Shown piece after piece: positions 1 to 7,193 of a DNA stretch of 24,824 nucleotides. Origin of the DNA: KBS-96 sp049585195 (GTDB lineage: Bacteria > Acidobacteriota > Terriglobia > Bryobacterales > Bryobacteraceae); NCBI GenBank assembly GCA_049585195.1, contig JBAUZG010000144.1:1-24824 (forward strand), read 5' to 3'. The translations under genes were made by a program, and so were the position numbers. Every line of letters begins with the position of its first letter. The first letter of the stretch is position 1. Below the pieces are notes generated by a model that saw only the letters and a list, made by a program, of their open reading frames with translations, searched no databases and had not been told where the DNA came from.

Positions 1-179
1 AACAACAAAACCAGCCCTAGGAGAAATAAAACGAGCCGCTCGGGAGAGAATTGTTTCGCGAGTACCTTGCGAAGACGCCGCCAGCCCCGGAAGTAAACGA
101 CACCCGTAACAAGCAGCAGACCGATTACGCGAGGATCCAGAGTCCACGAGCCGAGCGCGGCGATGGCAACCTTATCCAC
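1..179 (-). CDS. ctaG: Cytochrome c oxidase assembly factor CtaG (caa3 type), N-terminal part, runs off left edge
   Basis: Reading the minus strand from a GTG at 179, an uninterrupted frame of 59 codons continues to the window edge. It begins MDKVAIAALGSWTLDPRV and continues with GLLLVTGVVYFRGWRRL, then a second hydrophobic stretch (LVLFLLGLVLL). The pattern W-x-x-D-P followed by a membrane helix ending in Y-x-R-G-W-R-R is typical of the caa3-type CtaG membrane protein, which helps copper insertion and assembly of heme-copper oxidases. The start overlaps the end of the upstream cytochrome b gene by 8 bases, so it is the last visible gene of the oxidase operon. A GGGA lies about 12 bases upstream, which is a weak ribosome site. 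Only the first helices are present; the copper-binding part of the family would be beyond the window. The family call rests on pattern recognition of a short segment. Confidence 0.72.
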   Translation of the reverse strand, partial: MDKVAIAALGSWTLDPRVIGLLLVTGVVYFRGWRRLRKVLAKQFSPERLVLFLLGLVLL

Positions 180-1662
180 CTTTGCCGTTTCCCGCTTGCG
201 TATCTCCACCCCCATTTGCCGGACTTGCGGGCTCGGCCGAGTAGCGAGCGGCGGGGCGGTAACCCGGCCTTAGAGTCATCAAATACGAGACGAGAGCGTC
301 GACCTCGGCCGGATTCAGATTCTTTCCATAAGCGGGCATATTGCCTCCGCCCTGAATGACCTGGCGCACCAGCTCAGGCCCGGTCAGCCGCGTGGCGACG
401 TCGTCAAGCGCTGGACCGCGCTGGCCTCCGTGCCCACCGAGCGAATGACAATTTCGGCACTGCTTATTTTGCAGAACCGTTGCCCCGCGCATTTCGAGCG
501 GCGTTCGCCCCTTCAAATCTTGCGGTGGAATCGAGTCTCCGCTCCACGCATTCATCTGGGGCGACCACGGCCCAGTGTCTCCCAAATAGGTCAGCGTGCC
601 CAGTGTCAAGCCGATGAGCAGAACGCTCAAGACCGCAACTGGCCGTCGCTGATAACTCTTTTCTCCCGTGCCCGAGATGAACGGAAGAGCCAACAGGAAT
701 GCAAGCATCAACGCGGGAAAGAAAAACAGGACAATGGTCTCCATCCAATCGGGCAGCAGCGCCAGCATTGCGAAGATCGATAGGAAGTAGAAATCGGGGC
801 GCGGCACCGTATCAACGCGAGTCGGATCGGGCGGCCCCGACGGTCCGGCCGGCCCGAAGATCGCGGAACAAACCAGAATCGCAACCAGCACCAATGCGGC
901 GAAGATCAAATCTTTGCCGATGGCGTGGGGTACGAAAGGCACCCCTTCTTTCTTAATGACTTCTTCGTAGTAAGCCTTGTAAGTCTCTTTCTCGACAGGT
1001 GTTCCCGGCTTGGGATATTCGTTGATTCCCTGCGCCAGCACCAGCCGCAGATGCATCACAACGATACCGATAATCAACGCCGGAACGATGAACACATGCA
1101 GTGTAAAAAATCGCGAGAGTGTTTCGCCGGCAATAATCGGCCCACCCAGCAGCAAATGTACCATCCGGTCGCCAATCAATGGAATGCGGCCGGTAATCGA
1201 GGCGCCGATGCCCAGCCCCCAGTAGGCGTCCTCATCGAACCGCATCACTTCCCCCGTGAACGCCATCGCAAGCGTCGAAATCATCAGGAAAATGCCGCTG
1301 ATCCAGGTCAGCTCACGAGGATACTTGTACGCGCCGAAAAGAAACACTTGCACCATGTGCAAGGTCATCAGCGCAACCATGAAGTTCGCTCCCCAATTGT
1401 GCATCGCTCTCAAGTACCATCCCAGGTACTGAACGTGATTGAGATATTGCAGGCTCGTCCATGCCTCGCTCGTCGAGGGGACGTAGACAAAGGCCAGCAC
1501 GGTGCCCGTGACGATCTGCAGTATGAAGCAAAGCAGCGTCGCACTCCCGAACACATACCACCAGCTCCCCGCGCTGCGCGGCACATGATGGCCTGCCGTC
1601 GATAAAAATAATTCGGTAAGATGCAGCCGCTTGTCGATCCAGTCGTAGAGTGACTTCAACAT
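172..1662 (-). CDS. Cytochrome b6/subunit IV/cytochrome c three-part fusion of a bc-type complex
   Basis: This 496-residue membrane protein is the quinol-oxidising core of a cytochrome bc complex. Residues 1-210 are cytochrome b/b6-like. The heme ligand pairs are H88/H189 and H102/H204, with 13 residues between the first two and 14 between the last two, which is the b6f-type spacing rather than the mitochondrial 13/13. Cys45 (LLCFILQ) aligns with the cysteine that binds heme ci in b6f and Bacillus b6c complexes. Residues 250-360 resemble subunit IV, with the Qo motif PEWY replaced by PDFY at 289-292. Residues 385-465 form a class I cytochrome c domain with C402-x-x-C-H406 and a probable Met ligand at M442. 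The tail is rich in Gly, Pro and Ala. The gene lies 10 bases downstream of the Rieske gene. Bacillus splits these parts into qcrB and qcrC, so the single chain is notable. Confidence 0.93.
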   Translation of the reverse strand: MLKSLYDWIDKRLHLTELFLSTAGHHVPRSAGSWWYVFGSATLLCFILQIVTGTVLAFVYVPSTSEAWTSLQYLNHVQYLGWYLRAMHNWGANFMVALMTLHMVQVFLFGAYKYPRELTWISGIFLMISTLAMAFTGEVMRFDEDAYWGLGIGASITGRIPLIGDRMVHLLLGGPIIAGETLSRFFTLHVFIVPALIIGIVVMHLRLVLAQGINEYPKPGTPVEKETYKAYYEEVIKKEGVPFVPHAIGKDLIFAALVLVAILVCSAIFGPAGPSGPPDPTRVDTVPRPDFYFLSIFAMLALLPDWMETIVLFFFPALMLAFLLALPFISGTGEKSYQRRPVAVLSVLLIGLTLGTLTYLGDTGPWSPQMNAWSGDSIPPQDLKGRTPLEMRGATVLQNKQCRNCHSLGGHGGQRGPALDDVATRLTGPELVRQVIQGGGNMPAYGKNLNPAEVDALVSYLMTLRPGYRPAARYSAEPASPANGGGDTQAGNGKGG

Positions 1663-1672
1663 TCCTTGAGTC

Positions 1673-2206
1673 CTAGGAAAGTGGTTCTGCGAGGGTGGGC
1701 AGAATGCCGCCGCGAATAAACAACTGGCCGTTTTCCGTTTTTACAGCGTATTCGAACAGCCCTCGCGGAGGAGGACCCGCAGCCCGGCCGCCATCTTCGT
1801 AATACGCCCCGCCATGGCACGGGCAAAGAAACAGTTTCGATTCCTGAAACCACCGCACCGGACATCCCAGATGAGTGCAGTTGATGGCAAATACCTGAAA
1901 CTTGCTCTCGTCGATGCGCCGCACCCAGCACGGGATTTCAGCCGTTGCCCCGTCCCACGGCCGCGTGAACGGATTCCTGTATGTCGCCAATCGCGTCTGG
2001 CCCGTTGGATACCGGCTCACGTCTCCCATATTGATCCACTCTTGGGGGGCGATCTTTTTCTTGGCAAAGGCGGAAAACACGTAGCCTATGATCGGTATCG
2101 CGATCAGCACGCCCGCCAGCGCATTGAGCGCCGCGCCCACGCTAAACAAAATGTTCCGCCGGGTCGGTGTCGAAATATCCGCCGGCGCATCGCCCTGGTT
2201 GATCAC
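1673..2206 (-). CDS. Rieske [2Fe-2S] protein of the bc complex
   Basis: This is the Rieske subunit, which takes one electron from quinol at the Qo site and passes it to a cytochrome c. Both cluster boxes are intact: C110-T-H112-L-G-C115 and C128-P-C130-H131-G-G, numbered from the GTG start (177 residues). The N-terminus has a twin-arginine motif (TPTRRNILF) followed by one hydrophobic helix, as expected for Tat-exported, membrane-anchored Rieske proteins. I chose the GTG at 2206 because it overlaps the stop of the upstream cytochrome gene as GTGA and has GGGAG about 10 bases upstream. An ATG at 2251 in the same frame would add 15 residues and overlap the upstream gene by 49 bases, so it is less likely. 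The gene sits between the diheme cytochrome c and cytochrome b genes. Confidence 0.93.
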   Translation of the reverse strand: MINQGDAPADISTPTRRNILFSVGAALNALAGVLIAIPIIGYVFSAFAKKKIAPQEWINMGDVSRYPTGQTRLATYRNPFTRPWDGATAEIPCWVRRIDESKFQVFAINCTHLGCPVRWFQESKLFLCPCHGGAYYEDGGRAAGPPPRGLFEYAVKTENGQLFIRGGILPTLAEPLS

Positions 2207-3003
2207 TGTGTCGTTTCTCCCGCGTACTGCGGCCGCTCGGAAGCCAGCCACGCCACTATGTCCGAAATCTCCTGATCGGTTGTCGGATGATCAGGTATGC
2301 GGTGCCGCCAATCGGGCATGCCCCAATCGGGGTAGCCGACAATCATCGTCGTGCGCAATCCCTGGTCGCTGATAAGAGCCAGAAAGTGCGGATCTAAAAT
2401 CGGTCCCGCCACCACGCCTTTGACCTTGCCAAAGCCATGACACACCATGCAATTCTTCTGGTAAGCAGCCTCGCCACGCTGTGCGTCTCCCCGCGGCGCC
2501 TTCTCGACGCGATACACCGGCACCGGCGCGCCCTGAAAATCGACGTTGCGCGACCATTCGCGCTCCATGCCATCCACAATGGCCTTGATCTGATTCTCCG
2601 TCAATGTCCCGCCCTGGTCCTCAGCCATGGCCGGCATGGGGGTCCCCTTTCGTCCGTTCTTAATGGTGTTGTAGATGTCCTCGCGGTCCGCAACAGCCAG
2701 GTACACCGGATCGTTTAACCGCGGCGCCGGTCCTTTCATTCCGTTCTCGCCATGGCATCCAGCGCAATTCTCCGCAAACAGCTTGTGAAAATCCATGACG
2801 GGCTCCGGCACGGGAGTTTTTTCGAGCCTTTGCGGTTCCGCGCAGCTAGAAGCAAGCAAAACGCATGCTCCAAGCAAGAAGACCCAGAAGCTTGGCCGTG
2901 GCGCACGCTTCAGCGTGCCGCCGTGGGCTTTAGCCCGCGGTTCAACAGAGCGAACTGAAGTTCGCTCCAGCACGCTGAAGCGTGCGCCACAACGAGCCCT
3001 CAT
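2203..3003 (-). CDS. Diheme cytochrome c lipoprotein of the respiratory operon, with a repeat inserted in its signal peptide
   Basis: This 266-residue protein has two class I cytochrome c domains, with CAGCH at 80-84 and CMVCH at 185-189. Probable Met ligands lie in TPMPAM and WGMPDW. It probably relays electrons between the bc complex and the oxidase at the outer face of the membrane. A hydrophobic stretch ends in the lipobox LASSC (Cys54), so a membrane-anchored lipoprotein is expected. The ATG at 3003 overlaps the upstream stop as ATGA and has AGGAGA 5 bases upstream, so the start is well supported. However, about 31 codons between residue 4 and the hydrophobic core are encoded by a palindromic repeat (2898-2990). 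Without it the signal peptide would begin MRARWPSFWVFLL. Whether the lengthened n-region (about 38 residues) still exports efficiently cannot be told from sequence. Confidence 0.9.
   Translation of the reverse strand: MRARCGARFSVLERTSVRSVEPRAKAHGGTLKRAPRPSFWVFLLGACVLLASSCAEPQRLEKTPVPEPVMDFHKLFAENCAGCHGENGMKGPAPRLNDPVYLAVADREDIYNTIKNGRKGTPMPAMAEDQGGTLTENQIKAIVDGMEREWSRNVDFQGAPVPVYRVEKAPRGDAQRGEAAYQKNCMVCHGFGKVKGVVAGPILDPHFLALISDQGLRTTMIVGYPDWGMPDWRHRIPDHPTTDQEISDIVAWLASERPQYAGETTQ
2898..2990. repeat. 93-base palindromic repeat element inserted in frame in a coding sequence
   Basis: The ends (2898-2918 and 2970-2990) are perfect 21-base inverted repeats. Each end is itself a small hairpin around CTTCAG (stem GCACGCT/AGCGTGC). 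Between them lie two more hairpins: GTGGGCTTTAGCCCGCG near 2923-2939, and AGCGAAC/GTTCGCT with a TGAA loop at 2949-2966. The unit is 93 bases, exactly 31 codons, and lies inside the signal-peptide region of the diheme cytochrome c gene. Its central hairpin resembles the repeats at 7973-8010 and 12471-12509, so it belongs to the same genome-wide family, here inside a gene. No transposase is present; a REP-like non-autonomous element is the likeliest class. Confidence 0.88.
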
Positions 3004-3863
3004 CGGTTCTCCTCTTCCGATCCGCGCTCGCCGAACTGACCTTCAATGGCCGCGCGTTCCAGGAACGGAAGATTCTGCATCGTGTCGATACGCTGCGTCT
3101 TCGCCGCGACGAATCCCGCAACCGCGCCGAACCCAATCTGGCAGATGACGAACCAAACCCAATTGACCCGCTCATTCAGCGCCGGATTCGTCAAATTCAA
3201 CGTGGCCGCCAGCAGCCCGCTCCAGAAAAGCGGAACGACGAAGCCCGCCCATATCGGCGCCCCCCGTGGAAACATGGGCAGCGTCACCGCGTACAGGACG
3301 CCCACCAGAATGGAGATCACGCTGTGCGCCACGAATGCGATTCCAAACGCTACTGGATTAAACGCGCGCAATCCCTCGACTGTAGAATTCGCCATCGAAG
3401 GGATTATCATCGCGGCCAGCAAATTGATTGGATACCAGATGCTATGCTGCGCGAAGATCCCATAAGCGCACGCCAACCCCCCCATCGCCGCTCCACCCGC
3501 TAATCCGCCCCATAAACCCGCCGTGTAGGGATGAACCTTTTCGGGTATTCGCATGCGATGATGCCCCACCCCAACTCGCAGAGTCGCCACCGATCGCGAG
3601 CTTACGCGAACCGGCACCGCGCGCTCTTCCGGATAGCGCCGCTCTACGAATTCGTGCTCTTCATGAGGAATCACTTTCGGCCACCAGCCGAAGGCCGCCC
3701 GCAACAGAATCACGATACCAATAATGCTGACAGCGATATTTGTCACCAGCCCGGCCGCAAGCAGCGTGATGCCGAAGGCCAAGACCATCGGCCAAAACGT
3801 CGGCGCGGGCATCTTGATGGTGTTCTCGCGTTCCTCCTCGCTGTGTTTTTCTTCCATGCTCAT
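3000..3863 (-). CDS. Oxidase subunit IV-like protein fused to an unrecognised multi-helix membrane domain
   Basis: The product is about 287 residues. A charged N-terminus (1-17) precedes two close helices (about 22-58, PTFWPMVLAFGITLLAAGLV then an SIIGIVILL stretch), the layout of small subunit IV proteins of bacterial heme-copper oxidases. After a basic, His-containing linker (about 62-110) come roughly five more hydrophobic segments (112-140, 145-160, 168-195, 203-222, 233-254) that I do not recognise. The C-terminus is hydrophilic and probably cytoplasmic. The frame extends further upstream, but that part lies inside the subunit III gene. The ATG at 3863 overlaps the subunit III stop as ATGA; a second ATG at 3857 has the better GGAAG spacing, so either may be used. 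Its place between oxidase and bc genes suggests an accessory subunit bridging the two complexes, which is inference only. Confidence 0.75.
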   Translation of the reverse strand: MSMEEKHSEEERENTIKMPAPTFWPMVLAFGITLLAAGLVTNIAVSIIGIVILLRAAFGWWPKVIPHEEHEFVERRYPEERAVPVRVSSRSVATLRVGVGHHRMRIPEKVHPYTAGLWGGLAGGAAMGGLACAYGIFAQHSIWYPINLLAAMIIPSMANSTVEGLRAFNPVAFGIAFVAHSVISILVGVLYAVTLPMFPRGAPIWAGFVVPLFWSGLLAATLNLTNPALNERVNWVWFVICQIGFGAVAGFVAAKTQRIDTMQNLPFLERAAIEGQFGERGSEEENR

Positions 3864-4453
3864 CTTCCAATGATGTAAACCACTGTGAACACCACCGCCC
3901 ACACCGCGTCCACAAAGTGCCAGTACCACGACAGAAACATAACCCGCCGCTCCTGCCTCTGGATCGGAAACCCCCTCATGGTCGCGATGAAAACAATCAG
4001 CAGAAAAGTCAATCCCACAATCACGTGGCTTGCATGCAAGCCCACCAGCATGTAAAACGTCGTTCCAAACAGATTCGTCGAGATTCTGAGATTCTTTTCG
4101 TAAATCAGGAAATGCCATTCGCTCGCGGTCTGATGGATGAACTCCGCTCCCAGCAGAATCGTCACCGCCCACCACAGTTTGAAGGCGCCCAAATTCGCGC
4201 GCTTCAGCGCATGTTCTGCCATCACAATCGTCCCGCTGCTCGAGAACAAACAAATCGATGCCCATATCGGCAGCTCGAGGACGTCTCTCGGATACGGCCC
4301 ATTAACGCTCTTTCCTATGTAGTAAAGGTACGCGACAACAAAAATCGAAAACAGCGCGGTCTCGGTGATGATCAGCGAGATAATCCCCACAGCGCCGCGA
4401 TCGGGCGTTTTCCATTCAGTCAGCTCAGCCGGAGTTGTCGTAATCGATGCCAT
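3860..4453 (-). CDS. coxC: Cytochrome c oxidase subunit III
   Basis: This 197-residue membrane protein has five hydrophobic segments, the short five-helix form of subunit III common in bacterial oxidases. Family features include GIISLIITETALFSIFVVAY in helix 1, the acidic LLGAEFIHQTASEWHFL segment, the central FYMLVGLHASHVIVGL, and the final WYWHFVDAVWAVVFTVVYI. Subunit III stabilises the catalytic subunit I and helps proton uptake into its D pathway. The gene starts 6 bases after the subunit I stop and its own stop overlaps the next gene by 4 bases, so it is tightly coupled within the oxidase operon. The ATG at 4453 fits the usual family N-terminus. Confidence 0.94.
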   Translation of the reverse strand: MASITTTPAELTEWKTPDRGAVGIISLIITETALFSIFVVAYLYYIGKSVNGPYPRDVLELPIWASICLFSSSGTIVMAEHALKRANLGAFKLWWAVTILLGAEFIHQTASEWHFLIYEKNLRISTNLFGTTFYMLVGLHASHVIVGLTFLLIVFIATMRGFPIQRQERRVMFLSWYWHFVDAVWAVVFTVVYIIGR

Positions 4454-4459
4454 GGATCC

Positions 4460-6142
4460 CTAAGCCTCGTACTTCCAGTCCGGATCTTCCGGATGCTTCA
4501 AATCCCATAAAGGCCGGCTGCTCCGCACCTCCGGCGATTGCTCGAAGTTATATTCGGGAGGCGGCGATGTCGTCGCCCACTCGAGCGTCCACGCATCCCA
4601 CGGGTCGTCTCCGGCCAGTTCGCCGTGGCGCAGCGAATGAATCACGTTCCACGCAAACACGAGCACGCCCAATGCCTGGATGACCGCGCCCGTCGTCGAC
4701 ATCATGTTTAAGGCTTCCCAGCCGCGGCCCGCCTCATACGTATAAATCCGCCGCGGCATGCCCAGAATACCTAGAAAATGTTGGGGCATGAACGTCATAT
4801 TGAACCCGATGCAAAACAGCCAGAAGTGCCACTTACCCAACTTCTCGCTCAGCATGCGTCCGGTCGCTTTCGGGAACCAATAGTAGATGGCCGCGAAGAC
4901 CCCAAAGACAAAACCGCCCGCCAGTGTGTAATGGAAATGAGCCACCAAAAAATACGACTTGCTGAGCTGCCAGTCGAATGGAGCCACGCCCAGCATGATG
5001 CCTGTCAGCCCGGCCACTAGAAACTGGAATAGAAACGCGACACAAAACAACATCGGCGTTGCGAAGCGGATCTTTCCGCCATACATCGTCGCCGTCCAAT
5101 TGAAGATCTTTATTCCGGTTGGAACTGAGATAGTCATTGTCGATGCGGCGAAGAAAATATTCCCCACCGACGTCATTCCAATCGTGAACATGTGGTGCGC
5201 CCACACGCCGGTGCTGATGAACCCGATCGCGACAATCGCGGCGACCATGGCCGACCGCCCGAAAATCGGCTTCCGCGAGAACACCGGAATCACTTCCGAT
5301 AACGTGGCGAACGCTGGGAAAATCAGTATGTAGACTTCCGGATGCCCGAATATCCAGAAGAAATGCTCCCACAGGACTGCCGATCCGCCTGCCTGGGTGT
5401 TGAAAAAGGTCGCGCCCAAGTAGCGGTCCGCCAGCAGCATGAACTGCGCTGCCGAAAGCGGCGGAAGGGCGATCAGAATCAGCCAGGAGTCAGTCAGCAT
5501 CGTCCACACGAAAATCGGCATTTTCGCCAGCGTCATTCCTTTGCATCGCATCGAAAGCGTTGTCGCGATCACGTTGATCGCGCTCGCGATGCTCCCGACG
5601 CCGGCAACCAGAATTCCAAGAGCCCAGTAATCGCTCGAATTGCCGCGCGAAAACGCTTTGGCTGTCAGAGGGCTGTAGGCAAACCAACCAACGTCGGGAG
5701 CCGATCCCACTCCGCTCAACCCTCCTCCGCCTACGTAGCTGAAATACAGCAAGAAGCCGCCGAACAGGAACATCCAGAAACCGAACGCGTTCAACCGCGG
5801 AAACGCCATGTCTCGCGCGCCGATCATCAGTGGAATCAGGTAATTCGACATCCCCGCTACAATCGGCATCCCCACCAGAAACACCATCGTGGTTCCGTGC
5901 ATTGTGAACAGCCGGTTAAACGTGTCTGGCGGCACGAAATGGTTATCCGGTATCGCGAGCTGAATGCGTATCACGATCGCGAACGCTCCGGCTACCAGCA
6001 GAAAGAAGATAGCCGAAATCATGTACATCAGCCCCAGTTTCTTGTGATCGACGGTCGCTACCCAGTCATAGAGCAATTCCGATAGCGACAAATCGCGCCG
6101 GCGCCGCCTTGGACGTTCCAACGGGTAATCAAGGGTTGACAT
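4460..6142 (-). CDS. ctaD: Cytochrome c oxidase subunit I, A-type catalytic subunit
   Basis: This 560-residue, about 12-helix protein reduces O2 to water and pumps protons. All metal ligands are visible: H82 and H404 for the low-spin heme, H402 for the high-spin heme, and H267, H316 and H317 for CuB. Y271 of GHPEVY is placed to form the His-Tyr cross-link. The D pathway is intact (NYLIPLMIGARDMAFPRLN with D111, leading to E269) and the K pathway lysine is present (SVPTGIKIF, K345), so it is an A1-type proton-pumping oxidase. The ATG at 6142 lies 15 bases after the subunit II stop. The C-terminal 50 residues are hydrophilic and end in PEDPDWKYEA, as in many bacterial subunit I proteins. Nothing looks truncated. 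Confidence 0.97.
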   Translation of the reverse strand: MSTLDYPLERPRRRRRDLSLSELLYDWVATVDHKKLGLMYMISAIFFLLVAGAFAIVIRIQLAIPDNHFVPPDTFNRLFTMHGTTMVFLVGMPIVAGMSNYLIPLMIGARDMAFPRLNAFGFWMFLFGGFLLYFSYVGGGGLSGVGSAPDVGWFAYSPLTAKAFSRGNSSDYWALGILVAGVGSIASAINVIATTLSMRCKGMTLAKMPIFVWTMLTDSWLILIALPPLSAAQFMLLADRYLGATFFNTQAGGSAVLWEHFFWIFGHPEVYILIFPAFATLSEVIPVFSRKPIFGRSAMVAAIVAIGFISTGVWAHHMFTIGMTSVGNIFFAASTMTISVPTGIKIFNWTATMYGGKIRFATPMLFCVAFLFQFLVAGLTGIMLGVAPFDWQLSKSYFLVAHFHYTLAGGFVFGVFAAIYYWFPKATGRMLSEKLGKWHFWLFCIGFNMTFMPQHFLGILGMPRRIYTYEAGRGWEALNMMSTTGAVIQALGVLVFAWNVIHSLRHGELAGDDPWDAWTLEWATTSPPPEYNFEQSPEVRSSRPLWDLKHPEDPDWKYEA

Positions 6143-6157
6143 TCAAATCCTTCTCGC

Positions 6158-7177
6158 TTACTTCAACGTCTCTAAGTACGCCACCACCGCATTCAGTTGC
6201 CCGTCTGTCAATTGCATATTCGGCATAAAACATCCCGGCTTGATTTCTTGTGGGTCTTTGACCCACGCGCGAAGGTTCTCTTTCGTATTCGGAATCATTC
6301 CGGAAGCCAGCGTGTCGCGGCTCATCAGATGTGTAAGGTCCGGACCGAACGTGCCGTGTGCCGGCGTTCCCTTCACCGCATGGCAGTTAACACACGAAAG
6401 CGATTCAAAAGTCTCACGGTTCGCTGCGACGGAAGGATCGCTCACACCCGACTCCTTCTCATCGGCGGCCCATTTCTGAAATTCGTCCTTCGAACGCACC
6501 ACCACGCGGATCAGCATATTGGCATGCTGTGTGCCGCAATACTCCGCGCACGCGCCCAAATAAACGCCCGTCTCCTTCGGGTCCATCCACCACTCGTTGT
6601 TCCGGTTCGGAATCACATCCATCTTGACGCCCAGGTCCGGAATCCAGAAACTATGGATTACATCCGCCGATTGCAGTTTCAAAAAAGTAGCCTGATGGTC
6701 CGCTCCCGCTTGCGGCACATTCAGCTCGTTCGCCGTAACGATGCCGAGATCGGGATACCGTATTTCCCACCACCACTGATGCCCTATAACGGTCGCGTGC
6801 AAGGCGTTTGCGGGCGGTTTTACATCCTGCACGCTCATTACTACCCGTGCAGTCACCATACACAATACGAAGACGATCAGTATGGGAAGCACCGTCCATG
6901 CCGCTTCAATCTGTGTGCTCCCATAAACCTGCGGTGGTTCCTCGAGGTCGTCCTGCGCCCCTCGGCGCCTGAAACGGACCAGCGCAAACACAATCAATCC
7001 CGCGACTATGACGAAGATCACCCCAGTCACTGCCAGCACCAACTTACCGATGTTGGTAATTTCGGTCCCCGGCGTTGTAAGGGTCCTGAAGATGCTGGCA
7101 AACCGGTGTTCGTCGGTGCTTGCCGCCGATGCTGCCTGCACAAACGCTGCTGCGATCGCTAAAGAACGGGCGTGCAT
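6158..7177 (-). CDS. ctaC: Cytochrome c oxidase subunit II with CuA site and C-terminal cytochrome c domain (caa3 type)
   Basis: Subunit II accepts electrons from cytochrome c through the dinuclear CuA centre. From the ATG at 7177 the product is 339 residues: a signal peptide (MHARSLAIAAAFVQAASA), two membrane helices, then a periplasmic cupredoxin domain. The CuA ligands are in VIHSFW and CAEYCGTQHANM, with both Cys, both His, the bridging Glu and the Met present. A fused class I cytochrome c domain follows (CVNCH, with a Met ligand in CFMPNM), which makes this a caa3-type oxidase. ATGs at 7204 and 7195 are in frame but lack a ribosome site. The start at 7177 gives a compact signal peptide, avoids overlap with the divergent gene, and has TATCAT 7 bases upstream. 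It is the first gene of the respiratory operon. Confidence 0.94.
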   Translation of the reverse strand: MHARSLAIAAAFVQAASAASTDEHRFASIFRTLTTPGTEITNIGKLVLAVTGVIFVIVAGLIVFALVRFRRRGAQDDLEEPPQVYGSTQIEAAWTVLPILIVFVLCMVTARVVMSVQDVKPPANALHATVIGHQWWWEIRYPDLGIVTANELNVPQAGADHQATFLKLQSADVIHSFWIPDLGVKMDVIPNRNNEWWMDPKETGVYLGACAEYCGTQHANMLIRVVVRSKDEFQKWAADEKESGVSDPSVAANRETFESLSCVNCHAVKGTPAHGTFGPDLTHLMSRDTLASGMIPNTKENLRAWVKDPQEIKPGCFMPNMQLTDGQLNAVVAYLETLK

Positions 7178-7180
7178 CTC

Positions 7181-7186
7181 TAAAAT
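7181..7186 (+). promoter_or_regulatory. Putative -10 box of the glutaminyl cyclase gene (leaderless)
   Basis: TAAAAT lies 7 bases before the ATG at 7194, and there is no Shine-Dalgarno. The box overlaps the opposite-strand -10-like box of the oxidase operon, so polymerase could probably not use both at once. No clear -35 is visible. Confidence 0.4.
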
Positions 7187-7190
7187 GATA
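7185..7190 (-). promoter_or_regulatory. Putative -10 box of the oxidase operon (leaderless)
   Basis: On the minus strand the hexamer is TATCAT, 7 bases before the ATG at 7177. The gene has no Shine-Dalgarno, so transcription may start at or next to the start codon. No good -35 hexamer is seen at the usual spacing. The box shares two bases with the plus-strand box at 7181-7186. Confidence 0.42.
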
Positions 7191-7193
7191 CCC

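Noticed and set aside
51..359. Plus-strand open frame of 102 codons at the left edge
   Set aside because: It is antisense to the ctaG start and the cytochrome c domain of the cytochrome b fusion, and its Arg/Pro-rich translation looks like no protein family.
925..1605. Plus-strand open frame of 226 codons
   Set aside because: It lies wholly antisense to the cytochrome b gene, whose heme ligands and motifs are intact; the translation is rich in His, Gln and Arg without any domain.
2898..2990. Reading the palindromic repeat as a transcription terminator or intergenic gap
   Set aside because: The upstream start codon, ATGA overlap, ribosome site and open frame through the repeat to a lipobox show that it is inside the gene.
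3864..4265. Upstream extension of the subunit IV-like frame to 4265
   Set aside because: This part is inside the subunit III gene in another frame; the ATGA overlap at 3860-3863 gives a natural start.
6197..7162. Plus-strand open frame of 321 codons
   Set aside because: It is antisense to ctaC, which has all CuA and heme c ligands; it has no recognisable domain.
7008..7193. N-terminal extension of the glutaminyl cyclase frame
   Set aside because: It is antisense to ctaC and would place the signal peptide in the middle of the protein.
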